Of a stretch of 64,000 nucleotides of DNA, positions 1-8,173 are shown piece after piece. The stretch's first letter is position 1. Each line of letters opens with the position of its first letter. A program made the position numbers and the translations under genes. This DNA is from Micromonospora sp. DSM 45708 (GTDB lineage: Bacteria > Actinomycetota > Actinomycetes > Mycobacteriales > Micromonosporaceae), in contig NZ_CP154796.1 in NCBI RefSeq assembly GCF_039566955.1, forward strand, positions 5,642,001-5,706,000, in the 5' to 3' direction. The notes beneath the pieces were generated by a model that did not search any database, was not told the DNA's origin, and worked only from the letters and a program-made list of their open reading frames with translations.

Positions 1-1248
<1,248 letters not shown>

Positions 1249-1257
1249 TCCGGAGTT

Positions 1258-1309
1258 GTTAGGCGGGGCCCCCTCCTATGCGGAGTGCGTCAAGCGGGGG
1301 CCCCTCCTC
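1258..1309. repeat. GGGGCCCC-core intergenic repeat, two units
   Basis: Two degenerate units follow each other: one at 1258-1277 starting gttaggcggggccc, the other at 1289-1309 with the core gggggcccctcct. The same core recurs at 29332-29412. The unit sits just after guaB1 and could form a hairpin terminator, but its repetition suggests a dispersed element. Confidence 0.6.
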
Positions 1310-1545
1310 ACACCCGGGCGGGTTCGGCGGTGGCGGGCGGGGCGTCGGCGCTCTCCTTGACGGCGGTCACCACCTGGTCCCGGCCGGCCGGGTCGAGACC
1401 GGGCTGGTCGGCCAGCCGGTCGCCGAGCAGCCCGCCCAGGCCGGCGAAGAGCACGGTGCCGAGCACCGCGATGCCGAGCGCGGAGCCGACCTGCCGGGCG
1501 GTGCTCTGCAACCCGGAGCCCTGCCCGCTGGCGTGGACCGGGCGG
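1308..1545 (-). pseudogene. C-terminal remnant of a DHA2-type MFS drug exporter
   Basis: On the minus strand the frame reads about 80 residues ending in a stop at 1308. It contains GQGSGLQSTARQVGSALG and then GIAVLGTVLFAGLGG, the pattern of the late transmembrane segments of EmrB/QacA-like 14-TM proton antiporters. No start codon with a ribosome site precedes it, and the match fades around 1545 where a different gene fragment begins on the other strand. The rest of the transporter (normally about 500 residues) is absent. This is a deletion scar, not a functional gene. Confidence 0.7.
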
Positions 1546-1682
1546 TCGCCCGGCTCACCCCGGAGCAGGCCGAGGCCACCGCGGCGTTCCTGCGCGAGGT
1601 CGCGGACGTGATGCGTGAGTACGTGGCCACCGCGCCGGACGGGCCGGGGCCGGCCCGGCCGCCCCGTGACGAACGCGACTGA
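1536..1682 (+). pseudogene. C-terminal remnant of a MarR-family regulator
   Basis: The plus frame reads DRAVARLTPEQAEATAAFL followed by REVADVMREYVATAP up to the stop at 1682. This looks like the terminal dimerisation helices of a MarR regulator. There is no HTH and no plausible start. It abuts the MFS remnant on the opposite strand, as expected if a divergent marR/MFS pair lost its middle. Family call is moderate because only about 48 residues survive. Confidence 0.5.
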
Positions 1683-1702
1683 GGCGATTCTCAGTAATTA
1701 GT

Positions 1703-1731
1703 TTGGGGCCTGATGATTCGGGCGCTAATCT
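1703..1731 (+). promoter_or_regulatory. Candidate promoter of the MarR-ABC operon
   Basis: A -35-like ttgggg (1703-1708) is separated by 17 bp from a -10-like taatct (1726-1731). The GTG at 1739 lies about seven bases further on, so the transcript would be leaderless, which is common in actinobacteria. The short palindrome taatta just upstream could be part of an autoregulatory MarR site. Inference from spacing only. Confidence 0.4.
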
Positions 1732-1738
1732 GACGGCC

Positions 1739-2266
1739 GTGAACATGGGACCGCTCGTCCGCTTCCCCGACGCGTTGCAGCACGCGCCGCTCGGCCGGCT
1801 CATCTCCATCGCCGGCCACGTCGTCGAGCAGCACTGGGGGCGCTACCTGGCCGAGCACCACGGCCTCACCTCCGCCGGCATGCGGGTGCTGATGATCCTG
1901 CTGCGCTCCGGCGAGGCCACCCACCGGGAGATGGCCGAGCTGTGCTTCGTCCGACCGGCGACGCTCACCGGCATCGTGGACACGCTGGAGCGGGACGGCT
2001 TCGTCAGCCGGCGGCGCGTCCCCGAGGACCGGCGCACCGTCCGGCTCACGCTCACCGACAAGGGGCACGAGCACGCCCGCGCCATCATCGACATGATCCA
2101 CAGCGACCGCCCGCTGACGTCGGTCGACGCCGACCCGGCCAAGCGCGCGATCATCCGCGAATTCCTGACCGAAATCATCACCGGCATGTCCGACGGGGAC
2201 CTCCGTCGGTTGAACCGGGACAGCGAGTCCGACACCGAGTCGCCAACGGGGAGACATCCGTGCTGA
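1739..2266 (+). CDS. MarR-family transcriptional regulator
   Basis: About 175 residues. The winged helix spans roughly residues 40-110: LTSAGMRVLMILLRSGEAT leads into EMAELCFVRPATLTGIVDTL (recognition region), and the wing reads RRRVPEDRRTVRLTLTDKG, which contains the family's typical DRR motif. The start is taken as GTG 1739; ATG 1745 is two codons later. The gene overlaps the next ABC gene by seven bases, so regulator and exporter are one operon and probably translationally coupled. By family precedent it represses the operon until an exporter substrate or similar ligand binds; the ligand cannot be read from the sequence. Confidence 0.85.
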   Translation: MNMGPLVRFPDALQHAPLGRLISIAGHVVEQHWGRYLAEHHGLTSAGMRVLMILLRSGEATHREMAELCFVRPATLTGIVDTLERDGFVSRRRVPEDRRTVRLTLTDKGHEHARAIIDMIHSDRPLTSVDADPAKRAIIREFLTEIITGMSDGDLRRLNRDSESDTESPTGRHPC

Positions 2267-3993
2267 TCCGCCTGCTCCAGACGCACCTACGCCCGTACCG
2301 ACGACCACTGGCCGCCGTGGTGGCGCTCCAGTTCGTCGGCACGATGGCCTCGCTCTATCTGCCCAGCCTGAACGCCGACATCATCGACCGGGGCGTCGCC
2401 CGCGGCGACACCGACCAGATCCTGCGTACCGGCGGGTGGATGCTGGTGGTCAGCCTGCTCCAGATCGCCTGCTCGATCGCCGCCGTCTACCTCGGCGCCC
2501 GCACCGCGATGGGCTTCGGGCGGGACGTCCGCGGTGCCATCTTCGGCCACGTCAACCGCTTCTCCGCCCGCGAGGTCGCCCGGTTCGGCGCGCCGTCGCT
2601 GATCACCCGCAACACCAACGACGTCCAGCAGGTGCAGATGCTGGTGCTGCTGAGCTGCACCATGCTGGTGGCCGCGCCGATCATGAGCATCGGCGGCGTG
2701 GTGATGGCGCTGCGCGAGGACGTCGGGCTCTCCTGGCTGATGCTGGTCTGCGTGCCGGTGCTGGCCGTCGCGCTGGGCCTGATCATCCGCCGGATGGTGC
2801 CCGGCTTCCGGCTCATGCAGACCCGGATCGACACCGTCAACCGGGTGCTGCGCGAGCAGATCACCGGCATCCGGGTGGTCCGGGCCTTCGTCCGCGAGCC
2901 GTACGAGACCGACCGCTTCGCGGTCGCCAACACCGAGCTGACCGCGACCGCGCTGCGCATCGGCCGGCTCCAGGCGCTGATCTTCCCGATCGTGATGCTG
3001 GTGCTCAACGTCTCCAGCGTCGCGGTGCTCTGGTTCGGCGCGGCCCGGGTCGACTCCGGTCAGATCCAGATCGGCGCGCTCACCGCGTTCCTGGCCTACC
3101 TGATGCAGATCCTGATGGCGGTCATGATGGCCACCTTCATGCTGATGATGGTGCCCCGCGCCGCGGTCTGCGCCGAACGCATCCAGGAGGTGCTGGACAC
3201 CGACTCGTCGGTGGTGCCGTCGCCGGACCCGGTGACCGAGGTCTCCGGCCGCGGCGAGCTGGAGCTGCGCGGCGCCGGCTTCCAGTACCCGGGCGCCACC
3301 GCGCCGGTGCTGCACGACATCTCGTTCCGGGCCCGGCCGGGCCGGACCACGGCGATCATCGGGTCCACCGGCGCCGGCAAGACCACGCTGCTGACGCTGA
3401 TCCCCCGGCTGGTCGACCCCACCGCCGGCGCGGTCCTGGTCGACGACGTGGACGTCCGCGAGCTGGCGCCGGACGAGCTGTGGCGCCGGATCGGGCTGGT
3501 GCCGCAGCGGCCGTACCTGTTCAGCGGCACGGTGGCGAGCAACCTGCGCTACGGCAACCCGGCGGCCACCGACGCCGACCTGTGGACGGCGCTGGAGATC
3601 GCCCAGGCGCGCGACTTCGTCGCCGAGATGCCGGGCGGGCTGGACGCGCCGATCGCGCAGGGCGGCACGAACGTCTCCGGCGGCCAACGGCAACGCCTGG
3701 CCATCGCCCGCGCGCTGGTACGCAAGCCGGAGATCTACCTCTTCGACGACTCCTTCTCCGCGCTCGACCTCGGCACGGACGCCCGCCTGCGGGCCGCCCT
3801 CAAGCCGGTCACCGCGGACGCGGCGGTGGTGATCGTGGCCCAGCGGGTCTCCACGATCATCGACGCCGACCAGATCATCGTGCTCGAGGACGGGGGTGTC
3901 GTCGGCATGGGACGACACGAGGAACTGCTGGAGAACTGTCCGACGTACGCCGAGATCGTGGCGTCCCAGCAGACCGCGGGGGTGCCGGCATGA
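2260..3993 (+). CDS. ABC exporter half-transporter, subunit with degenerate catalytic site
   Basis: 577 residues: an N-terminal six-helix type IV ABC exporter domain followed by an NBD. Walker A is GSTGAGKTT, the signature is NVSGGQRQR, and Walker B is IYLFDDSFSALD. Asp stands where catalytic Glu is expected, so this NBD supplies the non-hydrolysing site of a heterodimer. Start GTG 2260 overlaps the MarR stop, with gggag upstream. Its ATGA overlap with the next gene fixes the partner. Similar heterodimers (TM287/288, BmrCD, mycobacterial Rv1273c/Rv1272c) export drugs or lipids; the substrate here is unknown. Confidence 0.9.
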   Translation: MLIRLLQTHLRPYRRPLAAVVALQFVGTMASLYLPSLNADIIDRGVARGDTDQILRTGGWMLVVSLLQIACSIAAVYLGARTAMGFGRDVRGAIFGHVNRFSAREVARFGAPSLITRNTNDVQQVQMLVLLSCTMLVAAPIMSIGGVVMALREDVGLSWLMLVCVPVLAVALGLIIRRMVPGFRLMQTRIDTVNRVLREQITGIRVVRAFVREPYETDRFAVANTELTATALRIGRLQALIFPIVMLVLNVSSVAVLWFGAARVDSGQIQIGALTAFLAYLMQILMAVMMATFMLMMVPRAAVCAERIQEVLDTDSSVVPSPDPVTEVSGRGELELRGAGFQYPGATAPVLHDISFRARPGRTTAIIGSTGAGKTTLLTLIPRLVDPTAGAVLVDDVDVRELAPDELWRRIGLVPQRPYLFSGTVASNLRYGNPAATDADLWTALEIAQARDFVAEMPGGLDAPIAQGGTNVSGGQRQRLAIARALVRKPEIYLFDDSFSALDLGTDARLRAALKPVTADAAVVIVAQRVSTIIDADQIIVLEDGGVVGMGRHEELLENCPTYAEIVASQQTAGVPA

Positions 3994-4082
3994 GCGAACG
4001 CACCGAGCGCAGCGAGGGCCGTGAGGGCATGCCCGGCCAGCACGGCATGAGCGAACGCACCGAGCGCAGCGAGGGCCGTGAG
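3990..4082 (+). repeat. In-frame 36-bp direct repeat at an ABC gene start
   Basis: Identical 36-bp copies at 3990-4025 and 4047-4082, each starting with ATG (atgagcgaacgcaccgag...). The 57-bp period keeps the frame, so the protein begins with the same 12 residues twice. The agcgcagcgag core resembles sequences often repeated near actinobacterial gene starts. Confidence 0.9.
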
Positions 4083-6137
4083 AAGAGCATGACCGCCCTA
4101 CCCCAGCAGCAGGGGGGCGAGCCGAAGCGGCTACCGCCGGCCGGGCGGCGGCCCGGTGGCCCGCCGCACATGAGCATGGGCATGCCGGCCGAGAAGGCGA
4201 TGCGGTTCGGGCCGTCCGCCCGCCGGCTGCTGGGGCGGCTCCGGCCGCACCGGCTCCCGCTCGCCGGGGTGCTGGCGCTGGCGCTGGCCAGCGTCGGGCT
4301 CAGCGTGGTCGGGCCGAAGGTGCTCGGCCACGCCACCGACATCATCTTCAACGGGGTGATCGGCCGGCAACTGCCGCCCGGCACCAGCACCGAGGCGGCG
4401 GTGGCCGCGGCCCGGGCCTCCGGCAACGGCAACTTCGCCGACATGCTGGCCCGGATGGACGTGGTGCCCGGCGCCGGCATCGACTTCCCCCGGCTGGGTC
4501 GGGTGCTGGCGTTCGCGGTCGCGCTCTACGTGCTGGCGAGCGTGCTGATGTGGGCGCAGGGCTGGGTGCTCAACGGCGTGGTGCAGCGCACCGTGCTGCG
4601 CCTGCGCGCGGACGTGGAGGACAAGCTCAACCGGCTGCCGCTGCCGTACTTCGACAGGCAGCCGCGCGGCGAGCTGCTCAGTCGGGTCACGAACGACATC
4701 GACAACATCTCGCAGACGCTCCAGCAGACGCTGAGCCAGTTGCTCACCTCGCTGCTCACCGTCGTCGGCGTACTCGGAATGATGTTCTGGATCTCGCCGC
4801 TGCTGGCGTCGGTGGCCCTGGTCGCGATCCCGCTGTCGGTGATCGTCACCGGCCAGATCGCCAAGCGGTCGCAACGCAAGTTCATCGCGCAGTGGACCCA
4901 CACCGGCGAGCTGAACGCGCAGATCGAGGAGGCCTACACCGGGCACGAGCTGGTCAAGGTGTTCGGCCGGCAGAAGGAGGTCGAGGCCGCCTTCCGCACC
5001 AAGAACGACGAGCTGTTCGACGCCAGCTTCGGCGCGCAGTTCGTCTCCGGGATCATCATGCCGGCGATGTTCTTCATCGGGAACCTCAGCTACGTCGCGA
5101 TCGCGGTGGTCGGCGGCCTGCGGGTGGCGTCCGGCGCGATGAGCCTCGGCGACGTGCAGGCGTTCATCCAGTACTCGCGGCAGTTCACCCAGCCGCTCAC
5201 CCAGGTCGCGTCGATGGCGAACCTGCTCCAGTCCGGGGTGGCCTCGGCCGAGCGGGTCTTCGCGGTGCTCGACGCCGACGAGCAGACCCGCGACCCGGCC
5301 GAGCCGGCCCGGATCGCCGACCCGCACGGCCGGGTCGAGTTCGCCCACGTCTCGTTCCGCTACGACCCGGAGAAGCCGCTGATCGACGACCTCTCCCTGG
5401 TCGCCGAGCCGGGCCACACGGTGGCCATCGTCGGGCCCACCGGGGCCGGCAAGACCACGCTGGTCAATCTGGTGATGCGCTTCTACGAGCTGGACGCCGG
5501 GCGGATCACGCTGGACGGGGTGGACATCAGCACCATGCGCCGGGACGACCTGCGTGGCCGGATCGGGATGGTGCTCCAGGACACCTGGCTCTTCGGCGGC
5601 ACCATCCGGGACAACATCGCCTACGGGCGGCCGGACGCCACCGAGGAGGAGATCCTGGCCGCCGCCCGGGCCACGTTCGTGGACCGGTTCGTGCGCAGCC
5701 TGCCGGACGGCTACGACACCGTGATCGACGAGGAGGGCAGCAACGTCAGCGCGGGCGAGAAGCAGCTCATCACGATCGCGCGGGCGTTCCTGGCCGAGCC
5801 GTCGCTGCTGATCCTGGACGAGGCGACCAGCTCGGTGGACACCCGTACCGAGGTGCTGCTCCAACGCGCCATGGCGGCGCTGCGCTCCGACCGGACCAGC
5901 TTCGTCATCGCGCACCGGCTGTCCACCATCCGCGACGCCGACCTGATCCTGATGATGGAGCGGGGCCGGATCGTCGAGCAGGGCACCCACGACCAGCTCG
6001 TGGCCGCCGACGGCGCGTACGCCCGGCTCTACCGGGCGCAGTTCACCGGCGCGGTCGTCTCCGACGAGGTGCCGGCGCCGGCGCCCGCCGGCCCGCCGGT
6101 CGGGATGCGTCCCGCCGGCGCGCCGGCCGGGAACTGA
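3990..6137 (+). CDS. ABC exporter half-transporter, subunit with canonical Walker B
   Basis: 715 residues if ATG 3990 is used, which overlaps the previous stop by ATGA. Walker A is GPTGAGKTT and Walker B LLILDEATSSVD with catalytic Glu, but the signature is NVSAGEKQL, a diverged LSGGQ. That pairs with the Asp-bearing NBD of the neighbour: the degenerate site joins that NBD to this signature, and the active site joins this NBD to the neighbour's canonical signature. The first 60 residues are unusual: a 19-codon unit beginning MSERTERSEGRE occurs twice before the first helix. Translation could also begin at ATG 4047, 4089 or later. Membrane efflux pump, substrate unknown. Confidence 0.9.
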   Translation: MSERTERSEGREGMPGQHGMSERTERSEGREKSMTALPQQQGGEPKRLPPAGRRPGGPPHMSMGMPAEKAMRFGPSARRLLGRLRPHRLPLAGVLALALASVGLSVVGPKVLGHATDIIFNGVIGRQLPPGTSTEAAVAAARASGNGNFADMLARMDVVPGAGIDFPRLGRVLAFAVALYVLASVLMWAQGWVLNGVVQRTVLRLRADVEDKLNRLPLPYFDRQPRGELLSRVTNDIDNISQTLQQTLSQLLTSLLTVVGVLGMMFWISPLLASVALVAIPLSVIVTGQIAKRSQRKFIAQWTHTGELNAQIEEAYTGHELVKVFGRQKEVEAAFRTKNDELFDASFGAQFVSGIIMPAMFFIGNLSYVAIAVVGGLRVASGAMSLGDVQAFIQYSRQFTQPLTQVASMANLLQSGVASAERVFAVLDADEQTRDPAEPARIADPHGRVEFAHVSFRYDPEKPLIDDLSLVAEPGHTVAIVGPTGAGKTTLVNLVMRFYELDAGRITLDGVDISTMRRDDLRGRIGMVLQDTWLFGGTIRDNIAYGRPDATEEEILAAARATFVDRFVRSLPDGYDTVIDEEGSNVSAGEKQLITIARAFLAEPSLLILDEATSSVDTRTEVLLQRAMAALRSDRTSFVIAHRLSTIRDADLILMMERGRIVEQGTHDQLVAADGAYARLYRAQFTGAVVSDEVPAPAPAGPPVGMRPAGAPAGN

Positions 6138-6165
6138 CGTGGACCCGGCGACAGCCCGGACACCG

Positions 6166-6204
6166 CGCGCCGCCCGGGTGACGGCCCGTCACCCGGGCGG
6201 CGCG
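6166..6204. terminator. Bidirectional terminator hairpin
   Basis: Perfect 18-bp stem (6166-6183 with 6187-6204) and a 3-base loop, lying between the convergent ABC exporter gene and the thrS-like gene. There is no T-tract, which is usual in high-GC actinobacteria. Confidence 0.85.
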
Positions 6205-6210
6205 GCCGGG

Positions 6211-7428
6211 TCAGGCCGGCGGGAGCAGGCCGGCCGACCGGCTCGCGACCACGGCACCGATGAGGGTCAGCGCGTCCGCGCCGGCCATCGGGTCCAGCCC
6301 GCGCCCGTCGCGCAGGCGCAGCGACACCGCACCGTCGGCGGCCTCCCGGGCGCCGACCACCCCGACGTACGGGACGCGCCGGCGGGACGCGTCCCGGATG
6401 CGCGCACCGAGCGAGCCGCCGGCGTCGACCTCGACGCGCAGGCCGGCCGCCTCCGCCTCCCGGCCCAGCCGACGGGCCGCCCCGGCCTGCGCGTCGTCGA
6501 CCGGGAGCAGGAGCAACTGCACCGGGGCGTACCAGGCCGGGAACGCGCCCTGGTGCACCTCGATCAGGTACGCGAACAGCCGCTCCATGCTGCCGACGAG
6601 GCTGCGGTGCACCATCACCGGCCGTTTCCGGCGCCCGTCCGAGTCGGTGTACGACAGGTCGAACCGCTCCGGCTTGTCGAAGTCGAGTTGCACGGTGGAG
6701 ATGGTCGACTCCCGGCCGGCCGCGTCCATGATCTGGATGTCGATCTTCGGCCCGTAGAACGCGGCCTCGCCGGGCACCTCGACGGCGTCCACCCCGTCGA
6801 GCGCGGCGCGCAGCAGCTCCTCGGCCCGCGCCCAGCCGGCGTCGTCGCCGACGTACCGCTGCCCCGGCCCGCGCAGCGACAGGCGGAACCCGGCCGGCCG
6901 GACGCCGAGCGCGGCGTGCGCCTCGCCGATCAGCCGCAGGATCTCCCGGACCTCGTCGCCGACCTGCTCCAGCGCGCAGAAGTTGTGCGCGTCGTTCAGC
7001 GAGATGGCCCGCACCCGGGACAGCCCGCCGAGCACGCCGGAACGCTCTGCCCGATACATTCCGCCCAGCTCGGCGACCCGCAGCGGCAGCTCCCGGTAGG
7101 ACCGGCCGCGGGCGCGGAACACCAGCGCGTGGTGCGGGCAGAGCGCCGGGCGCAGCACGAACTCGTCGTCGGCGCTCAGGCGCATCGGCGGGAACATGTC
7201 GTCGGCGAAGAAGTCCAGGTGCCCGGACCGCTCGAACAACTCCCGTTTGCCCAGCGGCGGCGAGTAGACGTGCCGGTATCCGGCCCGGCGCTCCAGCTCC
7301 CGCACGTACTCCTCGACGGCGTGCCGGGCGGCGGCGCCGGCCGGCAGCCAGATCGGCAGGCCGGCGCCCGCGAGCGGATCGGAGACGAACAGCTCCAGGT
7401 CCCGGCCGAGCCTACGGTGGTCGATCAT
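6211..7428 (-). CDS. Short threonyl-tRNA synthetase paralogue lacking TGS and editing domains
   Basis: 405 residues, against about 640-690 for housekeeping ThrRS. It begins directly with the class II catalytic domain and ends with an HGTP anticodon-binding domain; the N-terminal TGS and editing domains are missing. The catalytic zinc ligands are present as Cys97 (LRPALCPHH), His148 (NDAHNFC) and His274 (MVHRSLVGSMERL); the spacings of 51 and 126 residues equal those of E. coli C334/H385/H511. Motif 2 reads ELGGMYRAERSGVLGGLSRV. The start ATG has aaggaga at ideal spacing. Upstream lies a Thr-rich leader peptide and hairpin. It probably charges tRNA-Thr under threonine limitation or inhibitor stress; resistance to a ThrRS inhibitor is an alternative. 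Confidence 0.9.
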   Translation of the reverse strand: MIDHRRLGRDLELFVSDPLAGAGLPIWLPAGAAARHAVEEYVRELERRAGYRHVYSPPLGKRELFERSGHLDFFADDMFPPMRLSADDEFVLRPALCPHHALVFRARGRSYRELPLRVAELGGMYRAERSGVLGGLSRVRAISLNDAHNFCALEQVGDEVREILRLIGEAHAALGVRPAGFRLSLRGPGQRYVGDDAGWARAEELLRAALDGVDAVEVPGEAAFYGPKIDIQIMDAAGRESTISTVQLDFDKPERFDLSYTDSDGRRKRPVMVHRSLVGSMERLFAYLIEVHQGAFPAWYAPVQLLLLPVDDAQAGAARRLGREAEAAGLRVEVDAGGSLGARIRDASRRRVPYVGVVGAREAADGAVSLRLRDGRGLDPMAGADALTLIGAVVASRSAGLLPPA

Positions 7429-7480
7429 GTCGCTCTCCTTGATCGGGTACGACCCGGAGGCGAGCTGGTCCGGAACGCCG

Positions 7481-7513
7481 CGAGGCCCCGGAGCGGATCG
7501 CCCCGGGGCCTCG
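7481..7513 (-). terminator. Attenuator hairpin upstream of thrS-like gene
   Basis: Perfect 11-bp inverted repeat (7503-7513 with 7481-7491, 11-base loop) in the leader, about 50 bases before the thrS-like ATG. The minus-strand RNA arms are cgaggccccgg and ccggggcctcg. The 5' arm plus the loop edge (ccgggg) can instead pair with ucccgg of an earlier hairpin (7538-7553), giving mutually exclusive terminator and antiterminator folds. Confidence 0.65.
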
Positions 7514-7525
7514 TCGACGGAAACG

Positions 7526-7579
7526 TCAGTGCGGCGCGCCGGGAACTCCCGGCGTCGTGGTCCTCACCGCGCTGCGCAT
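7526..7579 (-). CDS. Threonine-rich leader peptide of the thrS-like gene
   Basis: A 17-codon ORF, MRSAVRTTTPGVPGAPH, with three consecutive Thr codons (ACC ACG ACG at 7553-7561). Immediately after them comes a hairpin (7538-7553, gccggg/cccggc), then the stop, then the terminator-like hairpin at 7481-7513. This is the layout of ribosome-mediated attenuation: stalling at Thr codons would cover the first arm, free ucccgg to pair with the terminator's 5' arm and allow readthrough. No Shine-Dalgarno is visible. A weak -10 (TACGGT, 7591-7586) would put transcription start near the ATG, so the leader may be leaderless. Prediction only. Confidence 0.6.
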   Translation of the reverse strand: MRSAVRTTTPGVPGAPH

Positions 7580-7647
7580 GCGGTGACCGTACGGCCGGCC
7601 GACCGGACGGCGCGACCGCTTTTCCGGGCCGCGCCGCCGGTGGCGGG

Positions 7648-7926
7648 TCAGCGCTTCTCGCAGGCGACGCTGTCCTTGTCCCGGTCGAGGTGGGTGTTCT
7701 TCGCGTAGACGGTGTTGGACACGGTGAAGTTGGTGACCGGCTTGGTGGTGCCGCGCACCTTGTCCTTCGCGCCCTTCTTGCCGACGCCGTGCTTGTAGGT
7801 CTTGTTCAGCTCGGTGCAGTTCTTGTATGTCTTGGCCGCCGCCTCCGCCGGGGCGACCGCGACGGCCGTGCCGCCGCCGATCGCCAGGGTCAGAGCGAAC
7901 ACACCCCGGAGCAGGGTGGAAACCAT
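7648..7926 (-). CDS. Secreted Excalibur-domain protein
   Basis: 92 residues. A signal peptide (hydrophobic GVFALTLAIGGGTAVAVA, likely cleaved after AEA near residue 29) precedes an Excalibur-type domain: KNCTELNKTYKHGVGKKGA near the start and DRDKDSVACEKR at the end. The DxDxDxxxCE loop resembles a calcium-binding EF-hand-like loop closed by a disulphide between the two Cys. The aggagg ribosome site is strong. Such proteins are extracellular or cell-wall associated; the function of this one is unknown. Divergent from the DedA gene. Confidence 0.85.
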   Translation of the reverse strand: MVSTLLRGVFALTLAIGGGTAVAVAPAEAAAKTYKNCTELNKTYKHGVGKKGAKDKVRGTTKPVTNFTVSNTVYAKNTHLDRDKDSVACEKR

Positions 7927-8029
7927 GGAGCCTCCTGTGCGCGATTGCTGCTGCTAAGGCCCAAGATCGTATCGAGGGAGGGCGCTCAGGGAGGCGTGCT
8001 GTCGCAGGCCCGACAGCGAAGGCCGGGTG

Positions 8030-8062
8030 CGGGTCGCCGGCACGGGACCTGCCGGCGACCCG
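8030..8062. promoter_or_regulatory. 13-bp perfect inverted repeat in divergent intergenic region
   Basis: cgggtcgccggca (8030-8042) pairs exactly with 8050-8062 across a 7-base loop. It lies between two gene starts (Excalibur gene leftwards, DedA gene rightwards), so it is not at a gene end. It may be a leader hairpin for dedA or a regulator site. Confidence 0.5.
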
Positions 8063-8173
8063 CGGCGGCTCGGGCATCGGGAACGGGGGACCCGACGGCA
8101 CCGGTGCCGCGTCCCGTCAACGGTACGCCGGTGCGCTCGGATCCGCCGCCCCGCCCGATCCCCGGCGGCGGTC

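Noticed and set aside
2287..3918. Long minus-strand open frames opposite ABC, cyd, lpdA and deoA genes
   Set aside because: Products are Arg/Gly/His/Asp-rich mirror translations of GC-rich genes, without ribosome sites or family motifs.
7429..7640. T-box riboswitch upstream of the thrS-like gene
   Set aside because: I could not find the conserved T-box sequence or specifier-loop layout; the Thr-codon leader peptide explains the region better.
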